A stretch of DNA of 22,487 nucleotides, taken from a virus. The translations under genes and the position numbers were made by a program. The stretch covers positions 1 to 22,487 of IMG/VR virus record IMGVR_UViG_3300005613_000438; one strand, given 5' to 3'. Shown here piece by piece: positions 13,732 to 21,184 of this stretch; the first letter of the stretch is position 1, and each line of letters opens with the position of its first letter. The notes beneath the pieces are model-generated. The model was not told where the DNA came from. It searched no databases and worked only from the letters and a program-made list of their open reading frames with translations.

Positions 13732-14462
13732 TTATTTTAATGAAATCTCTAAATGAGGAGAAGGTGGTAAAAAGATGTCTTGATGACTTTCATGATCTGG
13801 AGTGGGTGGACAGGGTAATTGTTATTGATGGGAAAAGTACTGATTATACAGTACAGGAACTGGAAAGGTATACCAAAACTGAAGTGTACATACATCCTTG
13901 GAATGATTGGTATCATGACATGGAGGTGTGCCAGAGTAATATTGCTTTGAGCTATGTTCCTAATGGGGAGCTTGCCTTTATCCTTGATTTCGATGAGAGG
14001 ATAAGTCCTCAATTAAAAGAGGAATTGGCACAGTTTGATACTGAAGGGGTACAGTGTGATGTGACAGGAGTTGCCAGAAAAACAATTGAAGTATTACGTC
14101 ATGAAGACAGCCCACATGCTATAATTGATACGGATGGTTGGCCCATTGAATCACACCAAATAGGGCAATTCCCAGATTATCAGTGCAGACTGATAAGGAG
14201 ACATCCCGATCTTCATTGGGTAAATTCTCCTCACCATGTCATGAGAGGTCAAAAATCTGAGGGGGATATTAAAAACACTTTGGCCTATATTCTTCACTAT
14301 GAGAAAGATGACTACAGGGACAGGGAGAGAATTGAAAAAAAATGGTTGAGGTGTCAAGCAAGAAGAAAGATGTTGAATCTTCCCCATGATGTTTTTGAAA
14401 CAAAGATTAAGCCTGAAATTGGAGAGTATGCTGATCCTACCTTTTGGGATTGGAGGGTATGA
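13728..14462 (+). CDS. GT2-like glycosyltransferase
   Basis: The 244-residue protein matches short GT-A family 2 enzymes: MIILMKSLNEEKVVKRCLDD at the start, the nucleotide-binding acid in VIVIDGKSTDYT (residues 31-41), and a DXD-like LDFDERI (86-92) for metal and diphosphate binding. The remainder holds the acceptor region with RLIRRHPDLHWVNSPHH, as in this subgroup. No membrane helices are present, so it is cytosolic. Its ATGA start overlaps the fusion transferase by 4 bases, showing translational coupling. It should add a hexose-type residue to the same glycan; sugar and linkage cannot be read. Confidence 0.8.
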   Translation: MIILMKSLNEEKVVKRCLDDFHDLEWVDRVIVIDGKSTDYTVQELERYTKTEVYIHPWNDWYHDMEVCQSNIALSYVPNGELAFILDFDERISPQLKEELAQFDTEGVQCDVTGVARKTIEVLRHEDSPHAIIDTDGWPIESHQIGQFPDYQCRLIRRHPDLHWVNSPHHVMRGQKSEGDIKNTLAYILHYEKDDYRDRERIEKKWLRCQARRKMLNLPHDVFETKIKPEIGEYADPTFWDWRV

Positions 14463-14722
14463 TGGAATTAAGCAAACAGTTACTGGATGGACAAAAAATG
14501 TCAAATGAGGAATTAAATTACTCTTTTGGTTCTTGTCCAAATTGTGGTGCGATTGATTTTTGTGTTTTGTATGATAAAACTGAAAATGTTTCAATATTGT
14601 GGTGCTCCTGTGGGTTGTGCCTATATATTCCTAATACAATGGATGTCCTTAAAGATTTTTGGAACAGGATGAGAAGTAAGGAAGAGGAAACAGAACCAAT
14701 CTCTGGAAATGATAATTTATAA
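14462..14722 (+). CDS. Small zinc-ribbon protein, Lar-like
   Basis: ATG 14462 overlaps the stop of the GT2 gene by one base; GGAGGG (14452-14457) lies slightly close, so an alternative ATG at 14459 is possible. The 86-residue protein has CPNC at 25-28, then WCSCG (47-51) and DFWNRM (65-70). This order (CPxC, a second Cys pair with Gly, then 'WN.R') resembles the Lar family of restriction-alleviation zinc ribbons. The second knuckle is offset (C48, C50, C53), so metal binding may differ. Phages often carry such proteins against host type I restriction, yet here it sits among glycan genes. Function is uncertain. Confidence 0.55.
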   Translation: MELSKQLLDGQKMSNEELNYSFGSCPNCGAIDFCVLYDKTENVSILWCSCGLCLYIPNTMDVLKDFWNRMRSKEEETEPISGNDNL

Positions 14723-14732
14723 AGGAGAATAA

Positions 14733-15482
14733 ATGGATAACAAGCTTGAAGTGTTACAATCAATAAAAGAAGTCCCCGGTGCTGTAAGTACTGCTGAAAT
14801 GATGGCAGTATATGATACTATAACAAAATATTTAATTTGTCCAAAAGGTGGCCTCTCATTTGCTCTTGATTTTGGGTCTCATGCTGGCAAGTCTTCCATA
14901 GTTGGGGCCGCAGCTTTGAGTAATATTGGCAGAAAGGATATGTTTTGTATGATTGATCCTGTTTATGATCTTTCAAATGAATCTGCTTGGAAGCACACTA
15001 TTCAGGGTAGTTCTGATAAGATGCCTTGGGGATACTGTAGGAAGGAAACATTTAAGGAGGATGTTAGAAAAAGAGTAGTAAGACATACAGATTTGGGAGT
15101 AAGATTGATTGGACAAACTTCAATTAAATTTCTTGAAGACCTTTCAGATGTGGCAGTGTCCTATGTTTTTATTGATAGTGATGATCATCAAATTGAACTT
15201 ATTATGAGGGAAGTGGAACTTCTTGAAACAATGGTTATGGTTGGTGGTATAATAATGTTCCATGATTTTGAAAATCAGTATACTTCCCCCGCTACTGCTG
15301 CAAATTGGCTTGTAGCTGGGGGGAACTATGAAAAACTTTCAATAGATTGGGATTATATTCTTACATATGTAAAAGCAGTTTCTCTTGAAATTGGTAATGA
15401 TACTTGGCAGAATCCTAATGCAGATAGGACAAAGGTTGATGAAATTCCCAATTTTGTTGGGGCTGTTCGGAGGATAAAATAG
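14733..15482 (+). CDS. Class I SAM-dependent methyltransferase
   Basis: The 249-residue protein fits the Methyltransf_24/CmcI-like group. Motif I is ALDFGSHAGKSSIVG (44-58), the acid after strand 2 is in CMIDPVYD (72-79), and strand 4 with the metal/substrate acids is VFIDSDDH (145-152) followed by GGIIMFHDFE (171-180). Members of this group methylate sugar hydroxyls or small molecules in polysaccharide and antibiotic pathways. The start ATG 14733 has AAAGGAG at good spacing. With glycosyltransferases on both sides, O-methylation of a sugar is the likeliest role. Protein or nucleic-acid substrates cannot be excluded. Confidence 0.78.
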   Translation: MDNKLEVLQSIKEVPGAVSTAEMMAVYDTITKYLICPKGGLSFALDFGSHAGKSSIVGAAALSNIGRKDMFCMIDPVYDLSNESAWKHTIQGSSDKMPWGYCRKETFKEDVRKRVVRHTDLGVRLIGQTSIKFLEDLSDVAVSYVFIDSDDHQIELIMREVELLETMVMVGGIIMFHDFENQYTSPATAANWLVAGGNYEKLSIDWDYILTYVKAVSLEIGNDTWQNPNADRTKVDEIPNFVGAVRRIK

Positions 15483-15877
15483 TGGGTAATGTAAGAGACA
15501 TTCTTTCCAGAATATTTCTTAAAACAGATCAATTGTTTAAAAAGCAAATAAGAATTGAGCAAGCTGAAAAGATACATGTTCATTGGAGTGATATTAGGAT
15601 TCTTATGGAACCGTCACAGTTCAGGTCTTTTTTTGTGGCAATGACTTTAGCAATAAAAGCATGGGATGGTGGGTTAAGTCCCGACAGTGATAAAGTTTTG
15701 TCCCATATTGAATTTGATGAGGAGGTTGTTTTTAACAGGGAAGTGTCAATAGAACTTCAAAAAGATGGTAATTTTCATTTTCACTATAATGATTTAAGAA
15801 TTGAAATGACTCCTGACACATTTGTTATTTTGGCTAATCTGTTTTGTGATGCAAGGAAGATATATGAAAACATTTAA
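15482..15877 (+). CDS. Protein with two HxH-type repeats (131 aa)
   Basis: GTG 15482 is supported by GGAGG (15469-15473) at 8-base spacing and a one-base overlap with the methyltransferase stop. Residues 31-63 (IHVHWSDIRILMEPSQF and a following helix) and 98-130 (FHFHYNDLRIEMTPDTF and helix) repeat one unit: H-x-H-x2-D-[IL]-R-I-x-M-x-P-x2-F then an amphipathic helix. The H, D, R, P and F fall 67 residues apart in each unit. I recall similar motifs in short proteins next to glycosyltransferases in environmental genomes, without a known role. Metal or sugar binding by the paired His is a guess. No signal peptide is present. Confidence 0.7.
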   Translation: MGNVRDILSRIFLKTDQLFKKQIRIEQAEKIHVHWSDIRILMEPSQFRSFFVAMTLAIKAWDGGLSPDSDKVLSHIEFDEEVVFNREVSIELQKDGNFHFHYNDLRIEMTPDTFVILANLFCDARKIYENI

Positions 15878-16223
15878 AATGATATCAATAAGTGAAATAA
15901 ATCCGTTTGATGATGGACACCCCAATAAAAGTGAATTGTGGGACGAAAAGGAGCTTGAAATGCACAATGAAGGGGCTTTGTTTATACTTAGTGGTATTAG
16001 AAAAGGTGGAGAAGTAAATCCGATTGCAGTAAGAGAAAGGGTGGTTGATTATTTTAACATGAAAAAGAAGTATGAAAGGCTTGATGGATATAAAAGGTAC
16101 TGTGCTTGTGTTCTTTCTGGTATGACAAAAATACCTTGTTATATTTATTCAGGGGAGGAAGCTACCCCCGGTTGTCAGTATGGTGAGGAATTATGGAATA
16201 TTCCTCCAAAGGAGGCAGCATGA
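15864..16223 (+). CDS. ParB/sulfiredoxin-like domain protein (119 aa)
   Basis: ATG 15864 has AAGGAAG (15853-15859) close upstream and overlaps the previous gene by 14 bases; ATG 15879 is an alternative. The pattern NPIAVRE ... YERLDGYKRYCACVLSGMTK then IPCYI is that of the ParB N-terminal/sulfiredoxin-like fold, in which 'G..R..A....G...Ip' forms the nucleotide-binding part. A partner ParB helix-turn-helix is absent, so this is a stand-alone domain. Such proteins act as nucleases, CTPases or kinases, or may bind nucleotides in unrelated pathways. A nearby start-like MKIAFMV peptide begins at its stop. Its role in this island is unknown. Confidence 0.65.
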   Translation: MKTFKMISISEINPFDDGHPNKSELWDEKELEMHNEGALFILSGIRKGGEVNPIAVRERVVDYFNMKKKYERLDGYKRYCACVLSGMTKIPCYIYSGEEATPGCQYGEELWNIPPKEAA

Positions 16224-16243
16224 AAATAGCTTTTATGGTTTGA
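16220..16243 (+). pseudogene. Seven-codon vestigial start (MKIAFMV-stop)
   Basis: ATG 16220 overlaps the previous stop as ATGA and has a strong AAAGGAGG (16208-16215) upstream, then codes MKIAFMV and stops at TGA (16241-16243). MKIAFMV-like openings are typical of GT4 glycosyltransferases. A coupled, well-initiated ORF that dies after seven codons suggests the stub of a deleted gene. A short inverted repeat TTCTCT-A-AGAGAA (16247-16259) follows at once, where a deletion could have closed. A chance start or a regulatory mini-ORF is also possible. Confidence 0.35.
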
Positions 16244-16271
16244 CAATTCTCTAAGAGAAAGGAGAAAGAAA

Positions 16272-16631
16272 ATGAGTGTGTTTTATGTTTGTAAAATGTG
16301 TGGCAGAAGCCTAAGAATTCAATCAGGCCCCCCTCCCAAATTCTGTTATTTTGACAGGATGAGTGCAGTAGAGAATATCAGTGAGGAGGATGCTGAGAAA
16401 ATGGGACTTTTTTCAGGATATGCAGACAAGGAGGCTGTTTTTAAAAATGTTTTGGCCTTTGAGTTTCCAAAAGATATTAACTATGATCCCTTTACAGGAA
16501 ATCCAGTAGGGGGTGCTGTTAAGAAGTCTTTTGTTAATGAGTATTCCCTAAGTGACTGGCAAGATGTGATAATGAGCAGAGTGAGGGGAGTATTTCATTT
16601 TGAACAGAACATGGAGGGGAGTGATGGATAA
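16272..16631 (+). CDS. Zinc-knuckle protein with an incomplete Cys set (119 aa)
   Basis: ATG 16272 has AAAGGAG (16258-16264) at 7-base spacing. The N-terminus FYVCKMCGRSLRIQ (C7, C10) followed by PPPKFCYFDRM (C25) matches a rubredoxin-like knuckle as in rubrerythrins, but the expected fourth Cys is Asp28. The site may use Asp, or may be lost. The rest (EEDAEKMGLFSGYADKEAVF, FEFPKDINYDPFTGNP) is unfamiliar; the text 'NYDPFTGNPVGG' suggests a defined small domain. It overlaps the following GT-A-like gene by 8 bases. I cannot assign a function. Confidence 0.62.
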   Translation: MSVFYVCKMCGRSLRIQSGPPPKFCYFDRMSAVENISEEDAEKMGLFSGYADKEAVFKNVLAFEFPKDINYDPFTGNPVGGAVKKSFVNEYSLSDWQDVIMSRVRGVFHFEQNMEGSDG

Positions 16632-17475
16632 AGACAAAAAGACAATAAGTTTGGTAATTAATACAGATACAAGAAGTGGATTCATGGAAGAAGTTTCTGA
16701 ATTGTCCCAGTCTATGCAAGGGGGTACAAAGTCAATAGATTTCTTTATAGGTGGTGTTTATAATAAGATAAAGTTCTTTAGGGATTATAATGTTGAGGTT
16801 ACTTTATATGTGGACATTCATGAGCCTATTCCAGATGTTTTGCATGATGAATTTAAGTATATGCTTGAAAATGGAATGGTGGAGAACATACTTCTTTGTA
16901 AACATACCAAGCATTATGGTGGAAATTACTATCCAAAATGGTTAGATTTGAACATACTTAATGCAATAGTTATGTCTAGGAGTGAGTATCTTGTTCATTG
17001 TGATTGGGACACTGCTCTTTTCAGGAGGGATTCTTTTGATGTTGTTAGATATTTTATCACGATGATAGAGGGGAGGAAGTGTGATTTTATATCGTACCCA
17101 AGTATATACTCTCCTGACCCAGTAATAGACAATGATTTTGAGTATTGGTGGGCAAGTACAAGATTTTTTATGTGCAGAAGAGATGCCATTGATTATACAG
17201 AAATATTTAAATGTTTGGGAAGTAATGAATATTTGTATGGAAAATATGGTGAGAAGAATAGGAAATGTCCTTGGCTTGAACACATTCTTGGCATAACTTC
17301 AAAAAATGGGGTGTTTTATCCTCCAATTAATAACAAGGAGTACCTTATATTTTGTTGGAAAAGGTACATGAAGGGTTTGTTTGATAGGCTTAATGCTTTT
17401 GAGTATGACCAAGTAAAAGAGTATGTAGCCAAATGTGGTGGTATTCAATATCCCTGTGATGTCAGGGCAATCTGA
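16624..17475 (+). CDS. GT-A-like glycosyltransferase (283 aa)
   Basis: ATG 16624 is preceded by GGAGG/GGGGAG within 16612-16620 and overlaps the prior gene by 8 bases. The protein begins KKTISLVINTDTRSGFMEEV, a strand-turn typical of GT-A transferases, and has YLVHCDWDTALFRRDSF (122-138) with a DxD-like D127-W-D129 for metal/nucleotide binding. An aromatic-rich acceptor region follows (ISYPSIYSPDP, FEYWWASTRFFMCRRDA). The C-terminus (CPWLEHIL, YLIFCWKRYMKG) has no membrane span. It probably adds a sugar to the island glycan. Family number cannot be fixed by eye; a GT2- or GT27-like group is possible. Confidence 0.68.
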   Translation: MDKDKKTISLVINTDTRSGFMEEVSELSQSMQGGTKSIDFFIGGVYNKIKFFRDYNVEVTLYVDIHEPIPDVLHDEFKYMLENGMVENILLCKHTKHYGGNYYPKWLDLNILNAIVMSRSEYLVHCDWDTALFRRDSFDVVRYFITMIEGRKCDFISYPSIYSPDPVIDNDFEYWWASTRFFMCRRDAIDYTEIFKCLGSNEYLYGKYGEKNRKCPWLEHILGITSKNGVFYPPINNKEYLIFCWKRYMKGLFDRLNAFEYDQVKEYVAKCGGIQYPCDVRAI

Positions 17476-17494
17476 AAAGAAGAAAGGAATTATT

Positions 17495-18586
17495 ATGAGT
17501 AAATTAAATATAGCATTTACAGGCAACGTGTTCCCCTTTGGAGAGGGGTTTGCTTATGGTGGAGAGAGAATTTTATATTATCTTATTAGGGAACTGAGCA
17601 AATTGGGACACAATATTTATCTGTTTTCAAGGGAAGGTACAAATGTTCCGAGTAAGTATATTAAGGATTATGTCCCTATTGGGGAGCTTCAGAATGATGT
17701 TGATTTACACTATGAGGCTGTTGTGGAATATGTAAACAGGACAAAGACAGAGTTTGATATTTATATGTGTAACTATTTTGGGGATGGGTGGAATCCTGAT
17801 GTTATTGATAATTTTAACTATGTGGAACTTGTATGGTGTGTTTGGTGCCACATTAGGTGGAATATGAACAAACTTCCATTTAATACCATAACGTACTCAA
17901 GAGTTCTCCAACAGGATTTTGCAAGGCTTGGACTTCCCACAAGTATGATACATTATGGTATTCCTAAAGAGGACTATGTACCATGTTATGAACCAGATGA
18001 TTATGCGGTTTGGATTGGTAAAATTGAGGGGGGCAAAGCTCCACATCTTGCTATTGAGACAGCAAAGAAGGCAGGGATGAAAATTGTAATTATGGGGCCT
18101 CCTTATAATTCAGGTTGTTTTTGGGAGAAGGTTTACCCTTATATAGATAATAAGGATGTTTTTTGGGTTCGTGGTGTGGATGATGCCATGAAGCAAAAGA
18201 TAATGAGCATGGCAAAGGTATTTATTTCAAGCAATGACAACACATGGAAGGAACACTTTGGAATAGTGAATGCTGAATCTCTTGCAATGGGAACTCCTGT
18301 GCTTGCATTTAACAAGAGAAATCAGGATTGTGCTGTTGTTGTTGATCAGATAGTTAAGGACATGAAGACAGGGTTTATCCTAAATTATATGGATTCTAAT
18401 AATGTTGATGAAATTACTTCAGATGGTGCCAATATGCTGAAGAATTTGAAATATATCGACAGAAGAGATTGTAGAAAGGAATTTGAAGAAAGGTTTACCT
18501 CTGAACTGATGGCAAAGAGATACGATTGGTTTTTTGATAAGGTAAAAGAGGGGGAACGTTTTAATACTGTGGAGGTGCCATTCTAA
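17495..18586 (+). CDS. GT4-like glycosyltransferase
   Basis: ATG 17495 has AAAGGA (17483-17488) at 6-base spacing; a longer reading would overlap the prior gene without a site. The 363-residue protein is a GT-B enzyme: LNIAFTGNVFPFGEGFAYGG (4-23) is the acceptor-side glycine loop, YAVWIGKIEGGKAPHLAIE (170-188) is the donor-binding opening, and E253-HFGIVNA-E261 is the EX7E motif, followed by MGTPVLAF. Retaining transferases of this family use nucleotide sugars. It is cytosolic by sequence. Along with the fusion enzyme it gives the island two GT4 domains. Sugar donor is unknown. Confidence 0.82.
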   Translation: MSKLNIAFTGNVFPFGEGFAYGGERILYYLIRELSKLGHNIYLFSREGTNVPSKYIKDYVPIGELQNDVDLHYEAVVEYVNRTKTEFDIYMCNYFGDGWNPDVIDNFNYVELVWCVWCHIRWNMNKLPFNTITYSRVLQQDFARLGLPTSMIHYGIPKEDYVPCYEPDDYAVWIGKIEGGKAPHLAIETAKKAGMKIVIMGPPYNSGCFWEKVYPYIDNKDVFWVRGVDDAMKQKIMSMAKVFISSNDNTWKEHFGIVNAESLAMGTPVLAFNKRNQDCAVVVDQIVKDMKTGFILNYMDSNNVDEITSDGANMLKNLKYIDRRDCRKEFEERFTSELMAKRYDWFFDKVKEGERFNTVEVPF

Positions 18587-19245
18587 TGATAAATGTACTT
18601 GGGAGCAGTCATATCAGCTTGTTTTCTGGTGTAAACTCTTTCCCCTCTGACAATGGGGATGGTCGTAATGTAAAAGACACACTTAAAGATTTTAGGACTT
18701 GGTATACGGGGGCACATTTGTCTTATAATCTTTGTAATAAGGAGCATCCAGCAAGAAAGACATTTGATGCATGTATAGATAAACTTGACAGAAACACACC
18801 AGTACTTCTTATGATGGGTGAAATTGATTGCAGAAATCATCTTGTTAAGCAGAAGAACCTAAAGAGTGTTTCTTCTTTTGATGTTGTTTTTGAGTGTGTT
18901 GAAAAATGTATGGAAGTAGTGAAAGACATAAAAGATGAGTTTTCAGATTTAGTGGTGTGGGGGCCTCACCCAATATTATGGGAGGATTCTTTTAATGGTG
19001 TTAAAGAGTCTACCCTTTGCTGTGGTTCTTATGAAGAAATTTGTCTGATAGAGTATCTGTTTAATAGTTATTTTTCTCTTTTGTGTGATAAAGAGGGTAT
19101 AAAGTTTGCCACTCTTTACTATCTTATGATGGAGACTTTTATGAATCTTGAGAAAAAGAATTATATGATTGATCAATTTCATTTGTCTCAAGAAATGCTT
19201 CCTTATGCTTTGGATGAATTAAAAGCTTGTGGGGTGAAGATATGA
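18586..19245 (+). CDS. SGNH-like esterase/acyltransferase domain protein
   Basis: The 219-residue protein starts on the last base of the preceding stop (TAATG). INVLGSSHISLFSG (2-15) carries the block I Ser of SGNH-type folds, LLMMGEIDCRNH (74-85) is a conserved 'GEIDCR.H' block I associate with this type in polysaccharide loci, and DQFHLS (196-201) supplies the Asp-x-x-His of the catalytic pair. SGNH enzymes add or remove acyl groups on sugars. No signal peptide is present, so it acts in the cytosol. With methyltransferase and sulfotransferase neighbours it is likely a tailoring enzyme. Direction of the reaction cannot be told. Confidence 0.68.
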   Translation: MINVLGSSHISLFSGVNSFPSDNGDGRNVKDTLKDFRTWYTGAHLSYNLCNKEHPARKTFDACIDKLDRNTPVLLMMGEIDCRNHLVKQKNLKSVSSFDVVFECVEKCMEVVKDIKDEFSDLVVWGPHPILWEDSFNGVKESTLCCGSYEEICLIEYLFNSYFSLLCDKEGIKFATLYYLMMETFMNLEKKNYMIDQFHLSQEMLPYALDELKACGVKI

Positions 19246-19970
19246 AGTATGATGTTGTTTTTGTTTTTGGAGTAGGACGATGTGGCAGTGGTTTTACTTC
19301 TACTGTTTTGTCCCTTCACCCTGATATTCTTTTATTTGCTGGGCCACCATTTGGATATTTGAGAGAATCAAAGAAGAAAGTTTTTACTTTTGATGATTTG
19401 AAAAGTAATTGGAAGGTAAATCCAGAACTTGAATTTGAACAGAATATAAACAAAAAAGAAGGGTATGAAAAATATTATGAATATCTCAAAAACAAACAGA
19501 AGGAAAATGGTATTATAAACATATGGGACAATAGGGGGGAGTGTCACTATAGCTCATTATTAAATAGGATACAGGGAAGACATTTGATGCTTTATTGTGC
19601 TAGACCAATAATAGACCACTGTAGATCATTTAAGAGATTTTTTGGACAACAGGCTGGTGGCAGATATTTCCTTGATCATTTACAAAGGTCTTTACAGTCT
19701 ATAAAGGAAGCAAAGGGTGTTGATATTGTTATTCTTAATGTATGCCCCAAGAGTCCTGAAGAAAAAATAACTATATTTGAGAAAATACATAATATTATTG
19801 GTTTTACTATGACAGACCTTCAGAGAGATTTTGTTATGGAAAACAGAAGGATAGGGGGAGTTAGAGAAGAGAAGAATAACTATTCAGATGCTGAAATAAT
19901 GTCTGAAATAAATTATAATAAAAATCCTTTAGTTTTGGACTATGAAAAATTATTAGAGGAGGCCCTGTGA
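19242..19970 (+). CDS. Sulfotransferase-like P-loop protein
   Basis: ATG 19242 overlaps the previous stop by 4 bases. The 242-residue protein begins with a hydrophobic strand and FGVGRCGSGFTSTVLSLHP (9-27), the 5'-phosphosulfate-binding loop pattern of PAPS-dependent sulfotransferases. YCARPIIDHCRSFKRFF (118-134) places Arg121 and Ser129 as the 3'-phosphate contacts. Length is normal for a carbohydrate sulfotransferase. A Cys replaces the usual Ser in 'R-S-G', which is tolerated in some members. It would transfer sulfate from PAPS to a sugar hydroxyl, giving the glycan negative charge. Kinase-like P-loop proteins are a less likely alternative. Confidence 0.72.
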   Translation: MKYDVVFVFGVGRCGSGFTSTVLSLHPDILLFAGPPFGYLRESKKKVFTFDDLKSNWKVNPELEFEQNINKKEGYEKYYEYLKNKQKENGIINIWDNRGECHYSSLLNRIQGRHLMLYCARPIIDHCRSFKRFFGQQAGGRYFLDHLQRSLQSIKEAKGVDIVILNVCPKSPEEKITIFEKIHNIIGFTMTDLQRDFVMENRRIGGVREEKNNYSDAEIMSEINYNKNPLVLDYEKLLEEAL

Positions 19971-21184
19971 AACCAGACATAACTTTAATATTTCCAAATA
20001 GTGTGTTTCTTATAAATGATGGGGTGTTCCCTCCTCTTGGTATAATGTATTTGTCTGCATATTTGAAGAAGAAAGGGGTAAGGGTTCAATGTCTTGATTT
20101 TGGTATTGGACATAAAAAGGAGGAGGCAGAGGCCAATATTGTTGGTATTTCTTTTACCACTCCTCAGAGGAAGGAGGCTTTTGGTCTTCTTGATTACTAT
20201 AAGGAAGAGGGGAAATATGTAATTGCTGGAGGCCCCCATGCGACACATATGCCAGAGGAGTGTTTTAGAAATGGGTTTCACTGGGTAATTAGCGGGTATG
20301 GTGAAGAGGACTTATATCAATGTGTTTATATGCTTATTAAGGATAAAATTGAACCTAGATTTTGTGGGGAGAGTGAAAACATAGACCATTACCCTTTTCC
20401 AGATAGGAACTGTGTTCCAATAAAAGAGTATACCTATACTATTGATGGAATTCCCGCAACTACCATTATGACAAGCCGGGGGTGTCCATATAACTGTTCT
20501 TTTTGTGCCAGAATAGACAAAACATATAAGAGCCAGTCAGCAGCAAGAACACTGTCAGAAATATATTCAATTAATAATCAGTTTGGATTTGAAGCATTTA
20601 TGATTTTTGATGATACTTTTATAGCAAACAAGAAAAGACTCTCTTATATTGCAAATGGTGTTAATGGTTCCAATTTTAAGTTTAGGTGTTTTTCAAGGTC
20701 AAATTTAATTAATGAGAAGACATGTAGAGAAATGGAAAGAATGGGGATTGTTGAAGTTGGCATAGGCATTGAAAGTGGTTCAGATGCTGTTCTTGAAAGG
20801 AACATGAAGGGAACTACCAGACAAGTAAATTTAAATGCAGTTCATATGTTACATGATCATGGGATAAGAGCAAAAGCTTTTCTTATAGTAGGTCTTCCCG
20901 GTGAGACTGAAGAAACGGTAAAAGAGACAGAAAGTTGGATAAGAGAAGCAAAACCCTATGATGTAGATATAAGCATATTTCAACCACTACCAGGGTCTAT
21001 TCTCTTTGAAAATCCCAGTAAATATGGCTTGACTTTTAAATATGATGGTGATTCCATGTTTTATAAGGGTAAGCCGGGGCAGTACAAATCCAATTCAAGA
21101 ACAGAAGGTCTTGATTGTGAAACCATTGAACAATTAAGGCAGACCTTGGAAGACACTTTTAAAAGAAGGGAGTTGTTAAAATGA
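19967..21184 (+). CDS. Radical SAM enzyme with B12-binding-like N-terminal domain
   Basis: GTG 19967 overlaps the prior stop as GTGA, with AGAGGAGG (19955-19962) 4 bases upstream. Residues 1-125 form a Rossmann-like domain as in B12-binding radical SAM proteins (VFPPLGIMYLSAYLKKKG, IVGISFTTP, GKYVIAGGPHATHMPEE), but no DxHxxG cobalamin ligand is visible. The radical SAM core has TSRGCPYNCSFC with C173-x3-C177-x2-C180 for the 4Fe-4S cluster, FDDTF (214-218), GIESGS (267-272) and LIVGLPGET (306-314). Such enzymes methylate, rearrange or couple inactive carbons in natural products and sugars. Length (405) suits the class B-type architecture. Substrate is unknown; context suggests a sugar. Confidence 0.86.
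   Translation: MKPDITLIFPNSVFLINDGVFPPLGIMYLSAYLKKKGVRVQCLDFGIGHKKEEAEANIVGISFTTPQRKEAFGLLDYYKEEGKYVIAGGPHATHMPEECFRNGFHWVISGYGEEDLYQCVYMLIKDKIEPRFCGESENIDHYPFPDRNCVPIKEYTYTIDGIPATTIMTSRGCPYNCSFCARIDKTYKSQSAARTLSEIYSINNQFGFEAFMIFDDTFIANKKRLSYIANGVNGSNFKFRCFSRSNLINEKTCREMERMGIVEVGIGIESGSDAVLERNMKGTTRQVNLNAVHMLHDHGIRAKAFLIVGLPGETEETVKETESWIREAKPYDVDISIFQPLPGSILFENPSKYGLTFKYDGDSMFYKGKPGQYKSNSRTEGLDCETIEQLRQTLEDTFKRRELLK

Noticed and set aside
16240-16268. Promoter from TTGACA at 16240-16245 in the middle of the island
   Set aside because: No acceptable -10 box lies 16-18 bases downstream; the expected place is the ribosome-binding site of the next gene.
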